Positions 10,368 to 22,775 are shown, counted from the first letter of the stretch. The stretch: 64,000 bases of DNA from Cranoglanis bouderius (GCA_023630585.1 CM042553.1:19988520-20052519); one strand, 5' to 3'. Made by a program: numbers and translations. Notes: generated by a model from the sequence alone, not told the origin.

Positions 10368-11065
10368 TGTTAGGTTTTCTCTCTCTCTCTCGCTACGCTG
10401 CAAAAAGAAGCGTAACCTACTTCCGCATTCCACGGAGCGCGTTCCGCCTCCTGTCAGAGGGACTCTCGTTTTGTTTACCTTGGCCATGTGCATGTGTTAT
10501 TGTGTTCACGTCATGTCTCTGTCCCCGCCTCCTTGTTTCCTCATTGGTTGTTCGTTTAATGTGTGATTATCATTTCCAGGTGTCGCGGATCTAATCTTGT
10601 TCGGTGTTAATGAACTCCGCTACTTAAAGCCCGGTTTGTGTCCGCTTCATCGCCGTGTATTAGTTTAGCGTAGCTTTGTAATAGTTTAAATTCCGTAGCG
10701 CTTTGATCCGTAGTCTTTGTTTTTATGTCCGTAGTCTCGTATCCGTGGTTCCCAGACCACTTCCTCGGTTCTTCGTATCCGTGGTTCCCAGACCACTTCC
10801 TCGGTTCTTCGTATCCGTGGTTCCCAGACCACTTCCTCGGTTCTTCGTATCCGTGGTTCCCAGACCACTTCCTCGGTTCGAGTGTTTCCCTACTTTGTGG
10901 ATTACTACCTTTTTTGGATTACAACCTGGATTATTATTTGTTTTTTGTTTTTTTGTTGTGGATTCCTGTGTTTTTTTGTTAATAAACTCTGTTGCGTTAT
11001 CTGACGTCTCCCCAGCGCATGCATCCTGACTCCCTACTCCGTCCTACACACCTGGTGTCGTAACA
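10368..11065 (+). mobile_element. Solo LTR of a retrotransposon
   Basis: The 698-base element starts TGTTAGG and ends CGTAACA, giving TG...CA ends with a TGTTA/TAACA inverted pair. It is flanked by perfect 5-bp duplications TTAGT at 10363-10367 and 11066-11070. Promoter-like (ctacttaaagcccgg near 10619) and polyadenylation-like (AATAAA at 10981) sequences sit in LTR order on the plus strand. No internal gag or pol region is present, so this is a recombined single LTR. A 5-bp duplication fits Ty3/gypsy-like or some retrovirus-like elements, and the family cannot be fixed from the LTR alone. It contains a 36-bp tandem repeat at 10742-10878. Confidence 0.85.
10742..10878. repeat. 36-bp tandem repeat inside the solo LTR
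   Basis: Four nearly identical copies start at 10742, 10778, 10814 and 10850. The core reads tccgtggttcccagaccact. Because the unit is 36 bases, both strands stay open across it and give artificial 12-residue protein repeats. Confidence 0.95.
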
Positions 11066-11229
11066 TTAGTATGATCAATGATTAATTAGTAGCCAAAATA
11101 AATAATAGAGACAGAAGATAAAGTGCTATTATGGAAGGACAAATTGTAAGAGGCCTAAATTTTTCAAATATAAAATGTTATTTTCAATTTTAATTTACAA
11201 TTTATTTTCTGACTTCAAGTTGGCAGGTA
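11066..11229. other. Unique spacer
   Basis: AT-rich sequence between the solo LTR and the Tc1/mariner-like element. Nothing else seen. Confidence 0.4.
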
Positions 11230-11760
11230 CAGTACTGTGCAAAAGTTTTAGGCAAGTACAAACTTTGTTATAGATTTTTTTATTTTATGACTTTTACATG
11301 ATCAAGTCAGTACAAAAACATTTTAGATTCCCAAACATTAGTTTTCTGGCACAAAATTAAATGTTACAGAAAAATGTCATTAAAGAAAGCAGCATATTAC
11401 AGTAAGAGACACTTTTCAGACAGTAAACACAATGAAGGCTGCTGGGTTTCACTGCAGAAATAAGAAGCGAGTGCGAAAGTCAAAGTGTCCAGAAGAACTG
11501 TGTCTGGTTCTGCAAGATGCTCAATAAAACTTACCAGCTCATTTCCTTATAAAACTGCACACATTGTACCGGAGACTACTGTTTTTATTTTTATTTTAAT
11601 TTTTTTGTCACAACAGATATTGACTCTGTTTCATTTACTACTGTTTACTGCTCTTTACTGTATTTATTTAAAATGTAGAAACGTTTAATTTCATTATTTT
11701 GAAGGCATCTTTGCTCTACAGCATTTCTTTGCATGTGCCTAAAACTTTTGCACAGTACTG
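11230..11760 (+). mobile_element. Non-autonomous Tc1/mariner-like element
   Basis: The 531-base element has perfect 25-bp terminal inverted repeats (11230-11254 and 11736-11760) starting CAGTACTGTGCAAAAGTTTT, flanked by TA at 11228-11229 and 11761-11762. Inside, around 11480-11570, a plus-strand stretch resembles the C-terminal end of a Tc1/mariner transposase, but it is broken and the catalytic part is gone. It is an internally deleted, immobile copy unless helped in trans. Confidence 0.88.
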
Positions 11761-11762
11761 TA

Positions 11763-12494
11763 GGTTTTAGTTTCAACTTCACATTTCACAATGACATTTC
11801 TTGACCTTTCCATTGACATCTGACATTCCCCCCAACCCCCCACCCCCACTCCCAACATTGATCCTGTTCATCTTGAATCAAAATGTAATTAGGAAATAAA
11901 TAGTAAATTATATTTGATAGAAGAATAAAAAGGAAAAGGAGGGGGAGGGGGGGAGGGGGGGGGTAAATGGGTTGCTTTAATTTTAGTTCAAAAGGATGCA
12001 TTGCTACCGCTCAAACTTTTCAATCTGGAAAAAAAAAAGTTGTATCTTTCATTCCGCGGTAATTTTTACCCGCACGCAGGCTTTGAACTAGAGCAAGGCA
12101 ATAACTAAAAAGCCTCGCTCCTCTCAACAGTAATTATCTGAAGTTAAAGTGCAACAAGACGCGGCGTATTTCTATAATTATTGTTCGAGCTTTGGAGAAT
12201 GGCTTTTGGGGTGAGCGATGCACCATTACAATCGCCTTTCATCTTTTCCATATTAATCTCCATTAGCAGGCCTCAGAGAATGTTTTCTGATAGATAGCGT
12301 TCTTCGCTTTGCATCAGATCTGAACGTCGCTCTGATTGTTCATTATGAGAAACAAGCGCCTCAGTCATACGCCCAGGAAAAAGCTGCATTATGTTTCATC
12401 ATGGTGTGACGGAAGGTGTGTATTTCAGCAGTTGATACAGTTGAGGCTATGGGCCGGTTTCTTTTTCTGTTTCATCAGACACCAAGCCCCACTA
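11763..12494. other. Unique sequence with C-rich and G-rich runs
   Basis: C-runs occur at 11827-11848, and a G-rich run at 11938-11964 (gggggaggggggg) could form a G-quadruplex on the plus strand. The 12040-12310 part is unique with homeodomain-like ATTA cores and no repeat signature. No exon is seen. Confidence 0.35.
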
Positions 12495-12716
12495 TACATT
12501 GTTCACTGTCATGCACATACATTCAGACCCAGGGGCAATGTAGCATAGCCACGCCATCCACCGGCAGTGGTTTTAGGAGGTGAGAGGAAACAGGAGAACC
12601 CAGAGGAAACCCACATGGACACTTGAAGAGCTCCATACAGACAGTAACGTGAGCTCAGGATCAGATTGGGGACCCAAAAGCTGTGAAGTGGCAACACTGC
12701 CCACCGTGGGGCGGAG
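12495..12716 (-). mobile_element. Family A interspersed repeat
   Basis: A minus-strand copy of the family at 825-995 and 7785-8060. On the plus strand it reads 'acccaggggcaatgtagcatagcc', 'ggaggtgagaggaaacaggaga', 'acccacatggacac' and 'gtgagctcaggatcagattgggg'. The part nearest the head ends near 'gcccaccgtgg' at 12700-12710. Confidence 0.75.
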
Positions 12717-14595
12717 CATCTATGTTTAAAATTGTTTACATGAAATCAGATGAATAGTCACGATTTTTTTTTTTGTTTTTTTTTGTTAACATTAAAATCC
12801 TGCCAAGGTTTCACTGAGACTAAGTGAGAAAACAATATCTGAGTTTTTGTTCCTGATCAAAAAATAGCTGGCACACACTGGGGATCCAATCACGCTGGTC
12901 TGGTTGGAAACAAAACTGTAGTTCATTCTCATCGACCAGGCAACCCTTGCATCATAGCAACTGCAGGGAAACTAACAGCATGGAGTGGCAAAAAAGAACA
13001 CTGGGGCTTAGCAGTGGAGCTCGTCTTTATGAAATTAGCACATTTTTACGACTCTATTTACACTGTAATAACTGTCCGGCATAAAGAAATGAAAAACAGC
13101 AGGCTATACATGTGCATAAAAGGGTAATTTGTCACTAGAGATATCCTTTCAGCCATTTTCATGAGGATGAATGTTGTTTATTTGCTAAACTGTTAGTGTC
13201 TTAATGTGTCTGGAGCAGGCGTGTGCTCAATACTGCTAAACTACACAGGTAATGGTGGACATTGGAAATGACAGACGTGACGTGTTTTGTTTGTGGTCCT
13301 CGATTACCCGCGTCGCTTACATTTATCATTTATACATGACATGCTACTGTCAGTTAGTTTCCATACTTTCTGTACTTTTGCCCAATTTTCAATTTAACGA
13401 ATAGACAGTTACAAAGCAGCTTTACAGAAATCCCAATGTAGATTAAGAAAATCTCCCTGAGACAACAAGAGGAAGAAATCTTGACTTAAAAAAACAACCT
13501 GAAATGTTCAGTATGAGCAAGATTTGTGAATAAGAGTCCTGGGATGAACACAGGGCAGTCTTTATGATTGCTGCAGCAGTTCTTGGGATAAACTGTTTAG
13601 GAAGTGCAAATCTTTAGGGTGTCCATGCTGGACCATCCACAACAGCGGAAAATTAACCAAATATTCTTGCCTAACTTATTCAGATGCGTCAGTGTGATCA
13701 CTTCTGCACCTTCTGACTGGGAGAAATGACCTAGCACAAGAAATAGTGAGAAATAATAAAGAAATAAATAAAAAAAAAGATTTTTAGGAAACTGGTTGAT
13801 GAGCATAAAGCCAGTAACAGTAGAACCCAAGGATTACTTCCTTGTTTCAGGAAGCAGGCTTTCCAATGCAATAAGGAGAGATGTTGAACTTCTACCTGAA
13901 AAATGCAACACATGTACGGATGTATTAAAGATATAGACGGAAAAATCTGAGAATCTCAAGCAAAATTAGCATGCTGGCCAAATGCCAATTTCAATCTGTG
14001 CTACACTGTTGGTTAGAACGAATGTTGAAATCAGAAACTGTAGAGAAAATAAGTGCTCCAACCAAAGCTATAACCTCGGTTTGGTTTATTTAACCATCCA
14101 AGCCATTAGATCCAGTCTACTCCATGTTTTAGTGCGTTTCCCCATCCTACCTGAGGCTGGAATTGGTTTTGAATAATGGCAACACTATATTTAAAAACAA
14201 AAACACCCACATTGCTGACATTCCCAAGATTGGGAAACCCTGGTATAGATCTGTGTAGAGTCGAGACAGTTGGCGTAAGCATTTTAGACAGACTCCCATT
14301 CTTAGCATGAGGTGTTTTTTTTTTAATTTGCCCGGTTTGACCTTATAACAAGCCATGGCCAATTTGAAGACTCTTAATGGCCATTTAGGATATCTTGATA
14401 GCATCTTGTCTCATCAACCTGTCTTGCCAGCAGGACCTCGAGTGGTGTTTTTCATTCCATTACTACACATTTATTGTTTTCCCCCATCGAACAAACCCAT
14501 ATTATTGTCACTGAAGGCTGCTGATAGGTTGTTTCAAGTGTTAGGGAGCAGGAAGGGAAACCAGCATACATCCCTGACGCAAGTTCGTTAACAAT
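12717..14595. other. Unique non-coding sequence
   Basis: Mostly AT-rich intron-like or intergenic sequence with T- and A-runs near 12768-12784 and 13770-13780. No recognisable exon, RNA gene or complete repeat. Confidence 0.45.
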
Positions 14596-15055
14596 ATGCG
14601 AGGAATAAAACACAACAAAGTTACCACCCTGAAGTTGATTACTTTCCAATAACAGCATGTTCTAATGTGTGTAATGGGTCTTAGACCACAGCGATCTGGC
14701 AACAATTACAATTTCTATTTATTAAAGTACAATTAGTGTTGTACTTTTTATCCTTTTATAGTTATTACACATTTAATGTAACATCCCATGTACTAAAGAC
14801 TTGCGTGTGGTGGGGAAACATACTGTTACAAAGCGCTGACACTGGAGACTCCTTCCATAAACGTTAAATAAACATCTCCTTACAGTAAGCTTCACCATAA
14901 CAACGATTACATGTATTTCTTTGTTAAATGACACCTTTTTTGGATTATTTGGAGTATTGTTGGTCTTAGAAAGCTGCTTTTATAGAAAATTAGTCAACAT
15001 CAGGTTTCAACAGCACTGTGGTATAATACATTATAAACTTCATCTATTCAGTTGC
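14596..15055. mobile_element. Short interspersed element, family D, copy 1
   Basis: This family is recognised by recurring blocks. They are 'gaggaataaaacac', 'ttgtactttttatcc..tttat', 'gctgacactggagactcctt', 'ttaaataaacatctcctta', 'tatagaaaattagtcaacat' and a terminal 'cagcactgtggtataat'. All are present here. There is no coding capacity. It looks like a non-autonomous DNA transposon, but terminal repeats and a target duplication could not be fixed by eye. Confidence 0.7.
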
Positions 15056-15424
15056 ACTGCTTCAAAGCACCAACCTGAAAAGTTTCCCCCGAGCCCCTCA
15101 GCGCCAACTCGGCTTTCAAACAGACACCCATCCCTAGTGTGCTCTGACACCTCAATTAGCACACGCTTTCGGGATGACAGTGTGTTCTAACAAGGCTCAG
15201 GACGACAGAACACTGCAGACAGAAGGAGATGAAAGGACAGAATTGACACACGCGGCGAATGAGTGAGATCTCCCAGAGCGAGGGCTCCATTTGAAGCTCT
15301 GACACACAGCGAGATGGTCGGGGACCAGAGATGTCAGAGTAGCGAGGATGTCAGAAGAGCGGTGATCCATATTTGTCAGGGAATTTGGCAAACTTTTGAC
15401 TTGTATTAGGTGTATTCAGTATGA
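15056..15424. other. Unique spacer
   Basis: Sequence between two family D elements. Nothing recognised. Confidence 0.4.
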
Positions 15425-15700
15425 AGTGTGAGGAATAAAATACGATAGGGTGTGCTGCTGTTGGAAAATACTCAACGACAGAGTTTCTGTTACCACCCTG
15501 ACGTCGATTACTTTCCGATAACAGCATGCCCCGAAGTGCGGAACGACTACCAGACAAGTTATTATGAGACGGCTCGTCATGTTGTCAAGAAACCAAAGTG
15601 GTCTGTCTTGGAGATTTTCCCATGGCGGAAACAAAGCGCTAACACTGTAGACTCCTTTGAATGTTAAATACATTTCCTCTTGCAGAAAACCTCGTGTCAA
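15425..15700. mobile_element. Family D element, copy 2
   Basis: It contains the 5' block 'gaggaataaaatacg', 'agggtgtgctgctgttggaaaata' and 'ttaccaccctgacgtcgatt', then 'aacactgtagactcctttgaatgttaaatacatttcctcttgcag'. It lacks the 3' 'tagaaaattaatcaa' part, so it is a different deletion product from copy 1. Confidence 0.65.
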
Positions 15701-17276
15701 TGATTATACGATACAGAACTAGTGATGTCGTTCTGTGTGCTCGTTTCTTTACCGAGTGCGAGTAAGAAAGTCATCACCTCATGATTGGGAGCATCTGTAC
15801 AATCTGGTGAAGGCAGATGGTGAGTTTCATCTCGCTTTGTAAAAAAATGTCTGAAAGTGATTCTCCTTGTCTGGTTGCGCAGGGTTCCATTTAATGGAAG
15901 AAAGCACCAGTTGACACGGTTTACCCGTTTCTTGACATACTGGAAAAACTGTCTTTAGACAGCAGAACCCTTTTATGATGTTTCCTGAAGTACACAAGCC
16001 GCTAGTCAGTGACCCACCAGGAGGTGACCACTTCCACATAGTGCTTGAGAGCCCTCATTGGACACAAGGCTGGCTTGGGAACACTCCCTTCTCCAAATTC
16101 AGACACATTTATAGGTTTACCAATATGCCGCAGAGCCAATACCTTTTGACGGGTATGCCGGGTTCGTCCCCAGCGTGCCATGTTTGAACTCTGGTCCTCA
16201 ACTCAGAAACTGATTTGGAGATGTTCCACACAACCGAGATGACTTTTGACCAGTTCATGTGTCCTCGGCTGCAGACAGTCACTCTAATTACCAAACTCAT
16301 CTTTAGCAAGAAGTGCTACCAAGTGCAGCCATCCCAACCCTCAGTGAAAAAATTAGGCACGTGTGTCTGTGTAAAGACAGATCGCAAAGATATTCTACTG
16401 ATCACTCGGATCGTCTTCCATTTAAAGGCCAGGCCACCATTTCAAGGCAAACCAGGACACCATTAATGGACATCCGTGGATGTCTACACAGAATCCTACG
16501 CAGAACTCGTATATTAGTCACTGATCTACATTAAGACACCACAACTCAACCCACTGACATGATGTACTTTACCTCGGTCATGATACGGACCAGAACTTGC
16601 AGCTGGGTTACAAATTTCAACCTCCGTGACCTTGACCAGGATAAAGTAGTTACTGAAGAATGAAAGCAGCAAAGCCAGGCAAGCACCATATCTGCTCTCG
16701 TATTAATGAACATGGCCTTTCTTTGTTTTGTGAGCTTCATATTTGACAGCCCTCTCCCATCCACAAGAAGATGATGCATCCAGATCAATTTAGATCTTTA
16801 AGTAAGATCTTATTTACAGTAATGCACTGTGATTTTTTTACATTTTTTTTTTATTTTTATTTTTTCTCTTTCAATAGTCGCCTTAAAATTTCTAAGAATT
16901 GACAGTATAGAAATGATTGGGAATAGAATAGGGGCACTAAAAATGTGAAAACCAACCGAACTGGCCCTAATTTGACCCAGAGTCGTTTAATATCAGGTCA
17001 CAATTTAGACACAAATCCCGAGTAGTCCCTGGGGTGTACAAACTTTGTCACAACAGTACAGTATCAGATGATTTATTACTGTCTACAAATGCATTTGCAC
17101 AGAGGAATTTGTGTATTATTGTTCTATTATTCATGTTAAGAAATGAAGGTAGAGTTGTTTTAATTGAGGTGCTATATTTGGGGGGGGGGGGGGGGAATAC
17201 ATATAGTAATTTTTTTTAATTTGTAAAAAAATACAAATACAGTATAGCTTGATGCATGCCGAATTCTAATATATTT
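15701..17276. other. Non-coding sequence of unknown nature
   Basis: The 15830-16800 stretch is relatively GC-balanced with short open frames on both strands, but no domain is recognised. An old transposon remnant cannot be excluded. T-rich runs lie at 16835-16866, and a 16-base G-run covers 17180-17195. Confidence 0.3.
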
Positions 17277-18569
17277 GTTGTGTCGATAATTAATTAAAAT
17301 AATCGACAATGAATTATCGATTATTCTGTCGATTATTTATCCGATTAATCGATTAGTTGGATTAAAAGGCCAATTTTTATTTTCCCTTTTTTTTCCCCCC
17401 CGAATAAACGTTATTTCACATTCTGCCCAGTGCTGTCCTTCAAACACTGAAGTCTATGAAAAAGGTATTAAATGTGTCTATGTGGGCTAATGCTATACGT
17501 TGTGCAAAGGACTCTTTAAAATATTAACATTATATTTTAAAAACCAAAAATAAACAACAACTGATTGTCCACAAGCTTTAAAGCAGAACTTAAATCACTA
17601 TATTAAAAATGGTATTGTCACTGACTGGGGTTATCCACAGTGATGTCACTTCACAATGGTGAAAAACACGTTTCTGTGAATAAAACACACGTGAAAAGCA
17701 GCGGAGGTCACAGAGTGAGCCGCTGTGGGAAGAGCGCACGATCCGGGTTGTCCAAAAACACGAGAAGGTTTTGTATTAAGCGCTTCAAACAGACCCGTAA
17801 GTGCGTGAACGTGGCTCGTCGTGTCAGATGCTGCGACAGATGCGTGAGCTGTTTAATGCGTTCCAGACGTGTTTGGTCCTCAACTCAGAAACGACATTTT
17901 TACGTTTATATCCTTATCTATAAATGTTAGAGATCCACGCCAGCATTTCCATTTTACACAAAGGCTCGTCCCGACGGCGAGCGAGTCTCCGTTAAACTTC
18001 ACCGTTCATTCTGACTAAAATATTGATTTTGATCAAATATGTTGTTCGATGCTATATTTAGAAACAAAAGTAATTGTGTTGTTTATGAGAGCAGTAACCG
18101 TAACGGGGTTATAACATGTAATCGTATATAAATGTAAGAAGTGTCACACGTTTACAGAATAAAGTCACACGTTACCGTGTTCAGATGAGTGAACGTGTGA
18201 GTTACCGCAGAACATCGACCTCTCACCAGTTAACACTTAATTTGTGCTTTTTTTTTTTTTTCTTTCTTTTTTAGCGTTTTTAATATAGTGATTTAAATTC
18301 TGCTTTAAAGCTTGTGGACAATCAGTTGTTGTTTTTGTTTTTAAAATATAATGTTAATATTTTAAAAAATCCTTTGCACAATGTGTAGCATTAGCCCACA
18401 TAGATACATTTAATACCTTTTTCATAGACTTGCACAATGTTTGAAGGACAACACTGGGCAGGATGTGAAATAACATGTTTTTTCGCCTTTTAATCCGACT
18501 AATCGATTAATCGAACAAATAATCGAACAGAATAACCGATTATCGAAATAATCGTTAGTTGCAGCCCTA
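17277..18569. mobile_element. Fold-back DNA element with about 300-bp inverted arms (hAT-like end)
   Basis: The left arm (about 17277-17612) and right arm (about 18274-18569) are reverse complements over roughly 300 bases with modest divergence. Shared blocks include 'ttaaagcttgtggacaatca', 'attagcccacatag', 'gaaggaca.cactgggcagga' and the repeated 'cgattaatcgatta' near each end. The right end finishes 'cgttagttgcagccct', the reverse complement of an AGGGCTGCAACTAACG terminus that I associate with fish hAT-type MITEs. The left end has lost this terminus. The unique centre (17640-18230) holds a 96-codon basic frame with no recognised domain. Confidence 0.8.
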
Positions 18570-21267
18570 ATTTATATGCAACTCCTGAGATTTATGTCTG
18601 CGAAGTCGGTGACTTGAAAACCCCCCACGCATTTCCTGTTTTATGATTAAGTAAAATATATTACCGTGTATACTGGCTACAAAGAATTATCCCTGGCATC
18701 TGGCCATACTCCGGCATTTTGAAATCGTTTCTTCCATTGAACACTATTTAACACGGTCTGAAATACAAGTTTGCAGGCAGCATTGAAGCAGCAGAATGAG
18801 TTCTTTCTTTAAAAGAAGAAGAAGAAGGAAAAAAAAAAAGGCCAAGTGAGGTTTGAAACGGCTAGAGCCATTTAGAGCCACTGAGCTATAGACTGCAGAG
18901 CAAACATTAATCACAGGCCTTGACACAGGCAAAGGTCTTATCGATGTGCTCTGATGTGAAGGAAAGTTCTCTGGCAGCTTTATGCTGTCAAAACACAACA
19001 CACTCGACACCCCCGGCGATTTTGAGTGAATAGTACTGTAGATGCTTCGGTTCTTTTCAGAAAGGAGTTTTATCAAGGTGACTGCACTCATGGAGGTAAA
19101 CGTACAGAGCCGCCGAGAAAAATCCGACCAATTAGAAAATAAACTTCATCAGCACCGGGTTATAAAACCCTTTACGTTCCTTTTATGTTCCGTTACAACG
19201 CCTCTATTGCTATTCAACATTCTGTTCATTTTCTCCTTACGCCCTTCCTCTGTAAAAGGGGCAGATTCCTCTCATCAGCGTTACACATTGCCGCATAAAG
19301 ATGTTTGACTGCCAGAAAGATGCACTACTGTGTTTAAAAAATAAATAAATAAATAAATAATAAAAAAAAAGGCAGCAGGTTGTTAGCGGAGTGAACAGCC
19401 GTGACATTTAAGCAGCGTGTCTTCCAGTCAAATGTATAACACGGTCAGGCAAAACCAGCAGCGGGTGTAATAGCACTGTCCAATTTTGCACTCAGAAAAA
19501 GGAGCTGACTAAACTGGGAAGTAGTCAGGCTGGAGGGAGGTTTTCAAAAGGGAGAATTCTAGTCTGGAAAAAAATAATAATCACAAAAAAATATATAAAA
19601 TTACCAAATAACAGCGAGCGTAGCTGCAGTGACATTAAAAGGCGATTGAATAGATAGACTAAGCAAATAAAGTACGAATTCCAGAAGAAACGGATCTTTT
19701 CTGTTTACCGTGATTGCTGTTCGAAATGAACGATGGTCTTTCACCGAATGTGTATGATTGATGGTTTTTATACCTATGACGAGAGGCATAATCGTATCTA
19801 GCGCACTGTAATCCTGGTGTGCTTTTCTTTCAGACTGTGCCAAGGCTCTTAATTCATCTCCATCATCTCGGAGCTCTGCACCCATTTCAGGAAACGCCCG
19901 TGGAGGAAAAACCTCCGGCATCACGTCCTGTCCTCCAGCTGAAATGGTTTAGGACATAGCTAGGTTAGAATACTTTCCCACACTTGTGCATGCATGTATC
20001 AGGCCTGTGTCTGAGCAGCAGAATGGGAATTTCTTCATTATATGGCAGCTGGTAGAACCGCCAGACCGGCTGCATATCAATGGGCACTTTTTACGTGATG
20101 AGAGCGCTAATCTGCTGGCTGAGCCGGACTGGAGTGAGGCCCCTCACCGACACTGCGCTTCCTGATATCCAGGCCTTCATTATCTTATTATTCTGAAGAG
20201 GCTACAGAATGAGGAGGACTGTGGGTGGGGGGGGGGGAATCAATAGGCGACTTCCACCTCTCTAAAGTGTAACTGCAGCGTAACAGTCCTTCCCCTGCCC
20301 TCTGTCTGAAGTTTTACGTAGGGAGTGAGCGTTAAGCGATGGCGAAGGAGAGGAGCGGTACCTCCGGCGCAGTAATTAACCGAAGATTTTGTATAGAAGT
20401 AGATGTGCTTTGTTTAGAATCACTTAATTAGACAAATGAGGTGGGAGGATATGACATGGTTTAGTGAAAGACAGAGCTTACTTAACGAACTGACTTCAAC
20501 GGAGTGTGTAATCCTTTTTGCATCTTATTCTGGAGCTTGTTCACATCAAATCGTTAATTATCCACATAATGTAAAGGTGACTGCGCTAGTGATAAGGGTG
20601 AGAACTGTTCGATCGTGTCGACTCGAATTGGGAATGGGGAGACTGCCAGGGCCCATCGCTTAGTCACAGTCAGTCGATGTTGACGAGGAACGAACGGAGA
20701 TGGATCAACAGAGAGATCTGTCCAGTTTTATTGCTGAACTCTGACGCTAGGCCGTCGTGTCAAAATGGCGAAAAAACAGAACGTACGCTCTTTTCTTCAT
20801 TTACATGTGGTCTGTTTAAACGTGACTTTCAGTAAGGTTTCGAAGTTGCTGCACACAACGTCCGTCTTCATATTTAGATGTTCGTAATATTGATTCGTAA
20901 AATGAATAAATGAAACCAAAGTGGAGATGCCATCTGTACATGGAGTCTTGACCTTTATATTGGGAACTCCTGTCTTAGATGCAGCAGCAACTATAAAAAG
21001 AAATTCATTTAAAACAATCGGTTTAAACAAATGAGGTTTGCACCAAATATACAGTTGGGTCCAAAAGTCTTTTAGTATAAATGCAACATTTTCATAATAC
21101 AACTTGAGTGGAAAAGTGAAATCGTTCTACGAGTTTGTGTGAAAATTCCAAGATCAACGACGTCTTCCTGAGCCGCCGCCTTCCTGTAACCGTGGTAATG
21201 GTCATGAAATTTTAACAGCGCCACCTGCAGCACTGGAGCACTCGTACGCATTCCAAAGGTCGATATA
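18570..21267. other. Unique non-coding sequence, possible regulatory blocks
   Basis: No exon recognised. A-rich low-complexity stretches lie at 18815-18840 and 19337-19372, and a G-run at 20225-20237. Non-repetitive blocks at about 18840-19320 and 19930-20450 have enhancer-like composition, including a TTAATTA site next to a TTTGTTT site near 20409-20431. This is inference only. Confidence 0.3.
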
Positions 21268-22151
21268 CAGTCCCCTCCGAAACTATTTGAACGGTAAGGC
21301 CCATTCATTTGTTTGTTCACGGATGAGCTTGTATGTTTTGGATCGTGAGCAGATCCTTTCTTTCACCACACTTTGGCCTTTCCATCACTTTGGTAGAGGT
21401 TAATCTTGGTTCCAGAACTTTTGCGACTCGTCTCTGTATTTCTTTTTGCGAATTCCAATCTGGCTTTCCGATGCTTACTGCTGATGAGTGGTTTGCATCT
21501 TGTGGTATGGCCTCTATATTTCTGCTGAATACGGTGGATTGTGATACCTTCACCCCTGTCCTGTGGAGGTTGTTGGTGATGTCACTGACTGTTGTTTTGG
21601 GGTTTTTCTTCACAGCTCTCACAATGTTTCTGCCATCGGCTGTTGTTATTTTCCTTGGCCGACCCATTCGGTGTCTCTTGCTCAGTGCACCAGTGGTTTC
21701 CTTCTTTTTTCCGGACGGTCCAAATTGTTGTATTGGCTAAGCCCAATGCAATTTATGCGATGCCTCTGATAGATTTTTCCATCTTTTCTCAGCTTCAAAA
21801 TGGCTTGCCTTTCTCCCATAGACAGCTCTCTGATCTTCATGTTGGCTTATCCTTTTTAACAACCAAAGCAGTCTTCACAGGTGAAACTGAAAGCTAAAAT
21901 GTTTAGAGCTATTTATTGTTTAAACAGGACACACCTGGGTAACAAGAAACACCTGTCAGTGGGTGGTCTGATACAAAATGTGCTATGTTCTATGTGGTTT
22001 AACACGTCTACATATAAATACCGGGAAATAAAAGCTGAAATTCTAAACTCTCTTCTCATATTCATCTTTTGATCTCAAACCCAAATGTCTTCAGTCTACA
22101 GCAAAAGCAAATGAATTGACCTTGGTGTTCTAATAGTTTTGGAGGGGACTG
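21268..22151 (-). mobile_element. Tc1-like transposon, internally deleted
   Basis: The 884-base element is bounded by TA at 21266-21267 and 22152-22153. Its imperfect terminal inverted repeats begin CAGTCCCCTCC at the left and end GGAGGGGACTG at the right. The similarity extends about 45 bases inward to 'caattcatttgtttg'. The transposase remnant runs on the minus strand. A second, smaller relative lies at 54713-55358 in opposite orientation. Confidence 0.9.
21317..21840 (-). pseudogene. Tc1-like transposase remnant
   Basis: The minus strand starts at an ATG at 21840 with MKIRELSMGERQAILKLRKD, the first helix-turn-helix of Tc1-like transposases. After frame damage it continues with MGRPRKITTADGRNIVRAVK and TTVSDITNNLHRTGVKVSQS, the GRPR AT-hook-like linker and second helix-turn-helix. 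Beyond that the catalytic region is largely missing. Only small mid-domain and late fragments remain before the terminal repeat. The catalytic Asp residues of the DDE core are not present in order, so no active enzyme can be produced. Confidence 0.88.
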
Positions 22152-22775
22152 TATAACCTCAGAGCTTGTAAGCTCTCGAAGATGTGTTTTCGTCCTTGTA
22201 CCACCCTCGCTGACGTCGTCTCCGCATTAAATATGCCGTGGCATATACGTCATTAAACACTTCACCTGCATTCATTAGCATTTATACTCATAATTACAAA
22301 TGAGGTCCGGTAACATCACCATGTATCCCAAACCCGGCAATTTACCGTTACAAGCTGCATTTTCTTATCATGGAAAGGTCGAGTCATGCTTGCACACGCC
22401 CCAGCGCACAGTGCTGCAGGATATTTGCAACAGGAAGAAAAAAGGAAAAGAGAAAGTACCCATATCTCACCCAAATCCCCATATTTCACCCACAATGCTG
22501 TCAAAATCTGCAATTTATTGTCGCCAGGGAGAAAATTACATGCTGATTGGCAATAAATAGATGTCATTAGCTTCAATAGCCTCCGATCCTACACCTGTGC
22601 TGAGGTGCACGTAATCTGAATCAATTTGCCGGCTACTTGGCCGTAGAGAAGGTCGTGGATGAGGTTGGGGTTGGACGGCGGTGATGATATTATTGATGAG
22701 GAATGATCCGGCGTTTTCTCACTGGCCTGTCATGGAGCTGTAGCGAAATCAGTGGAGTGGAAATGGAAAGATCTG

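Noticed and set aside
10686..11029. Repeat protein with SYPWFPDHFLG or RRTEEVVWEPRI units
   Set aside because: This is the 36-bp tandem repeat inside a solo LTR, open on both strands because its unit is divisible by three.
11485..11688. 67-codon plus-strand frame as a host gene
   Set aside because: It lies inside the Tc1/mariner-like element between perfect terminal repeats.
17640..17930. Basic 96-codon frame in the centre of the fold-back element as a transposase
   Set aside because: It matches no hAT transposase motif that I can recognise (no BED finger, no RW or catalytic motifs). It is kept only as part of the element description.
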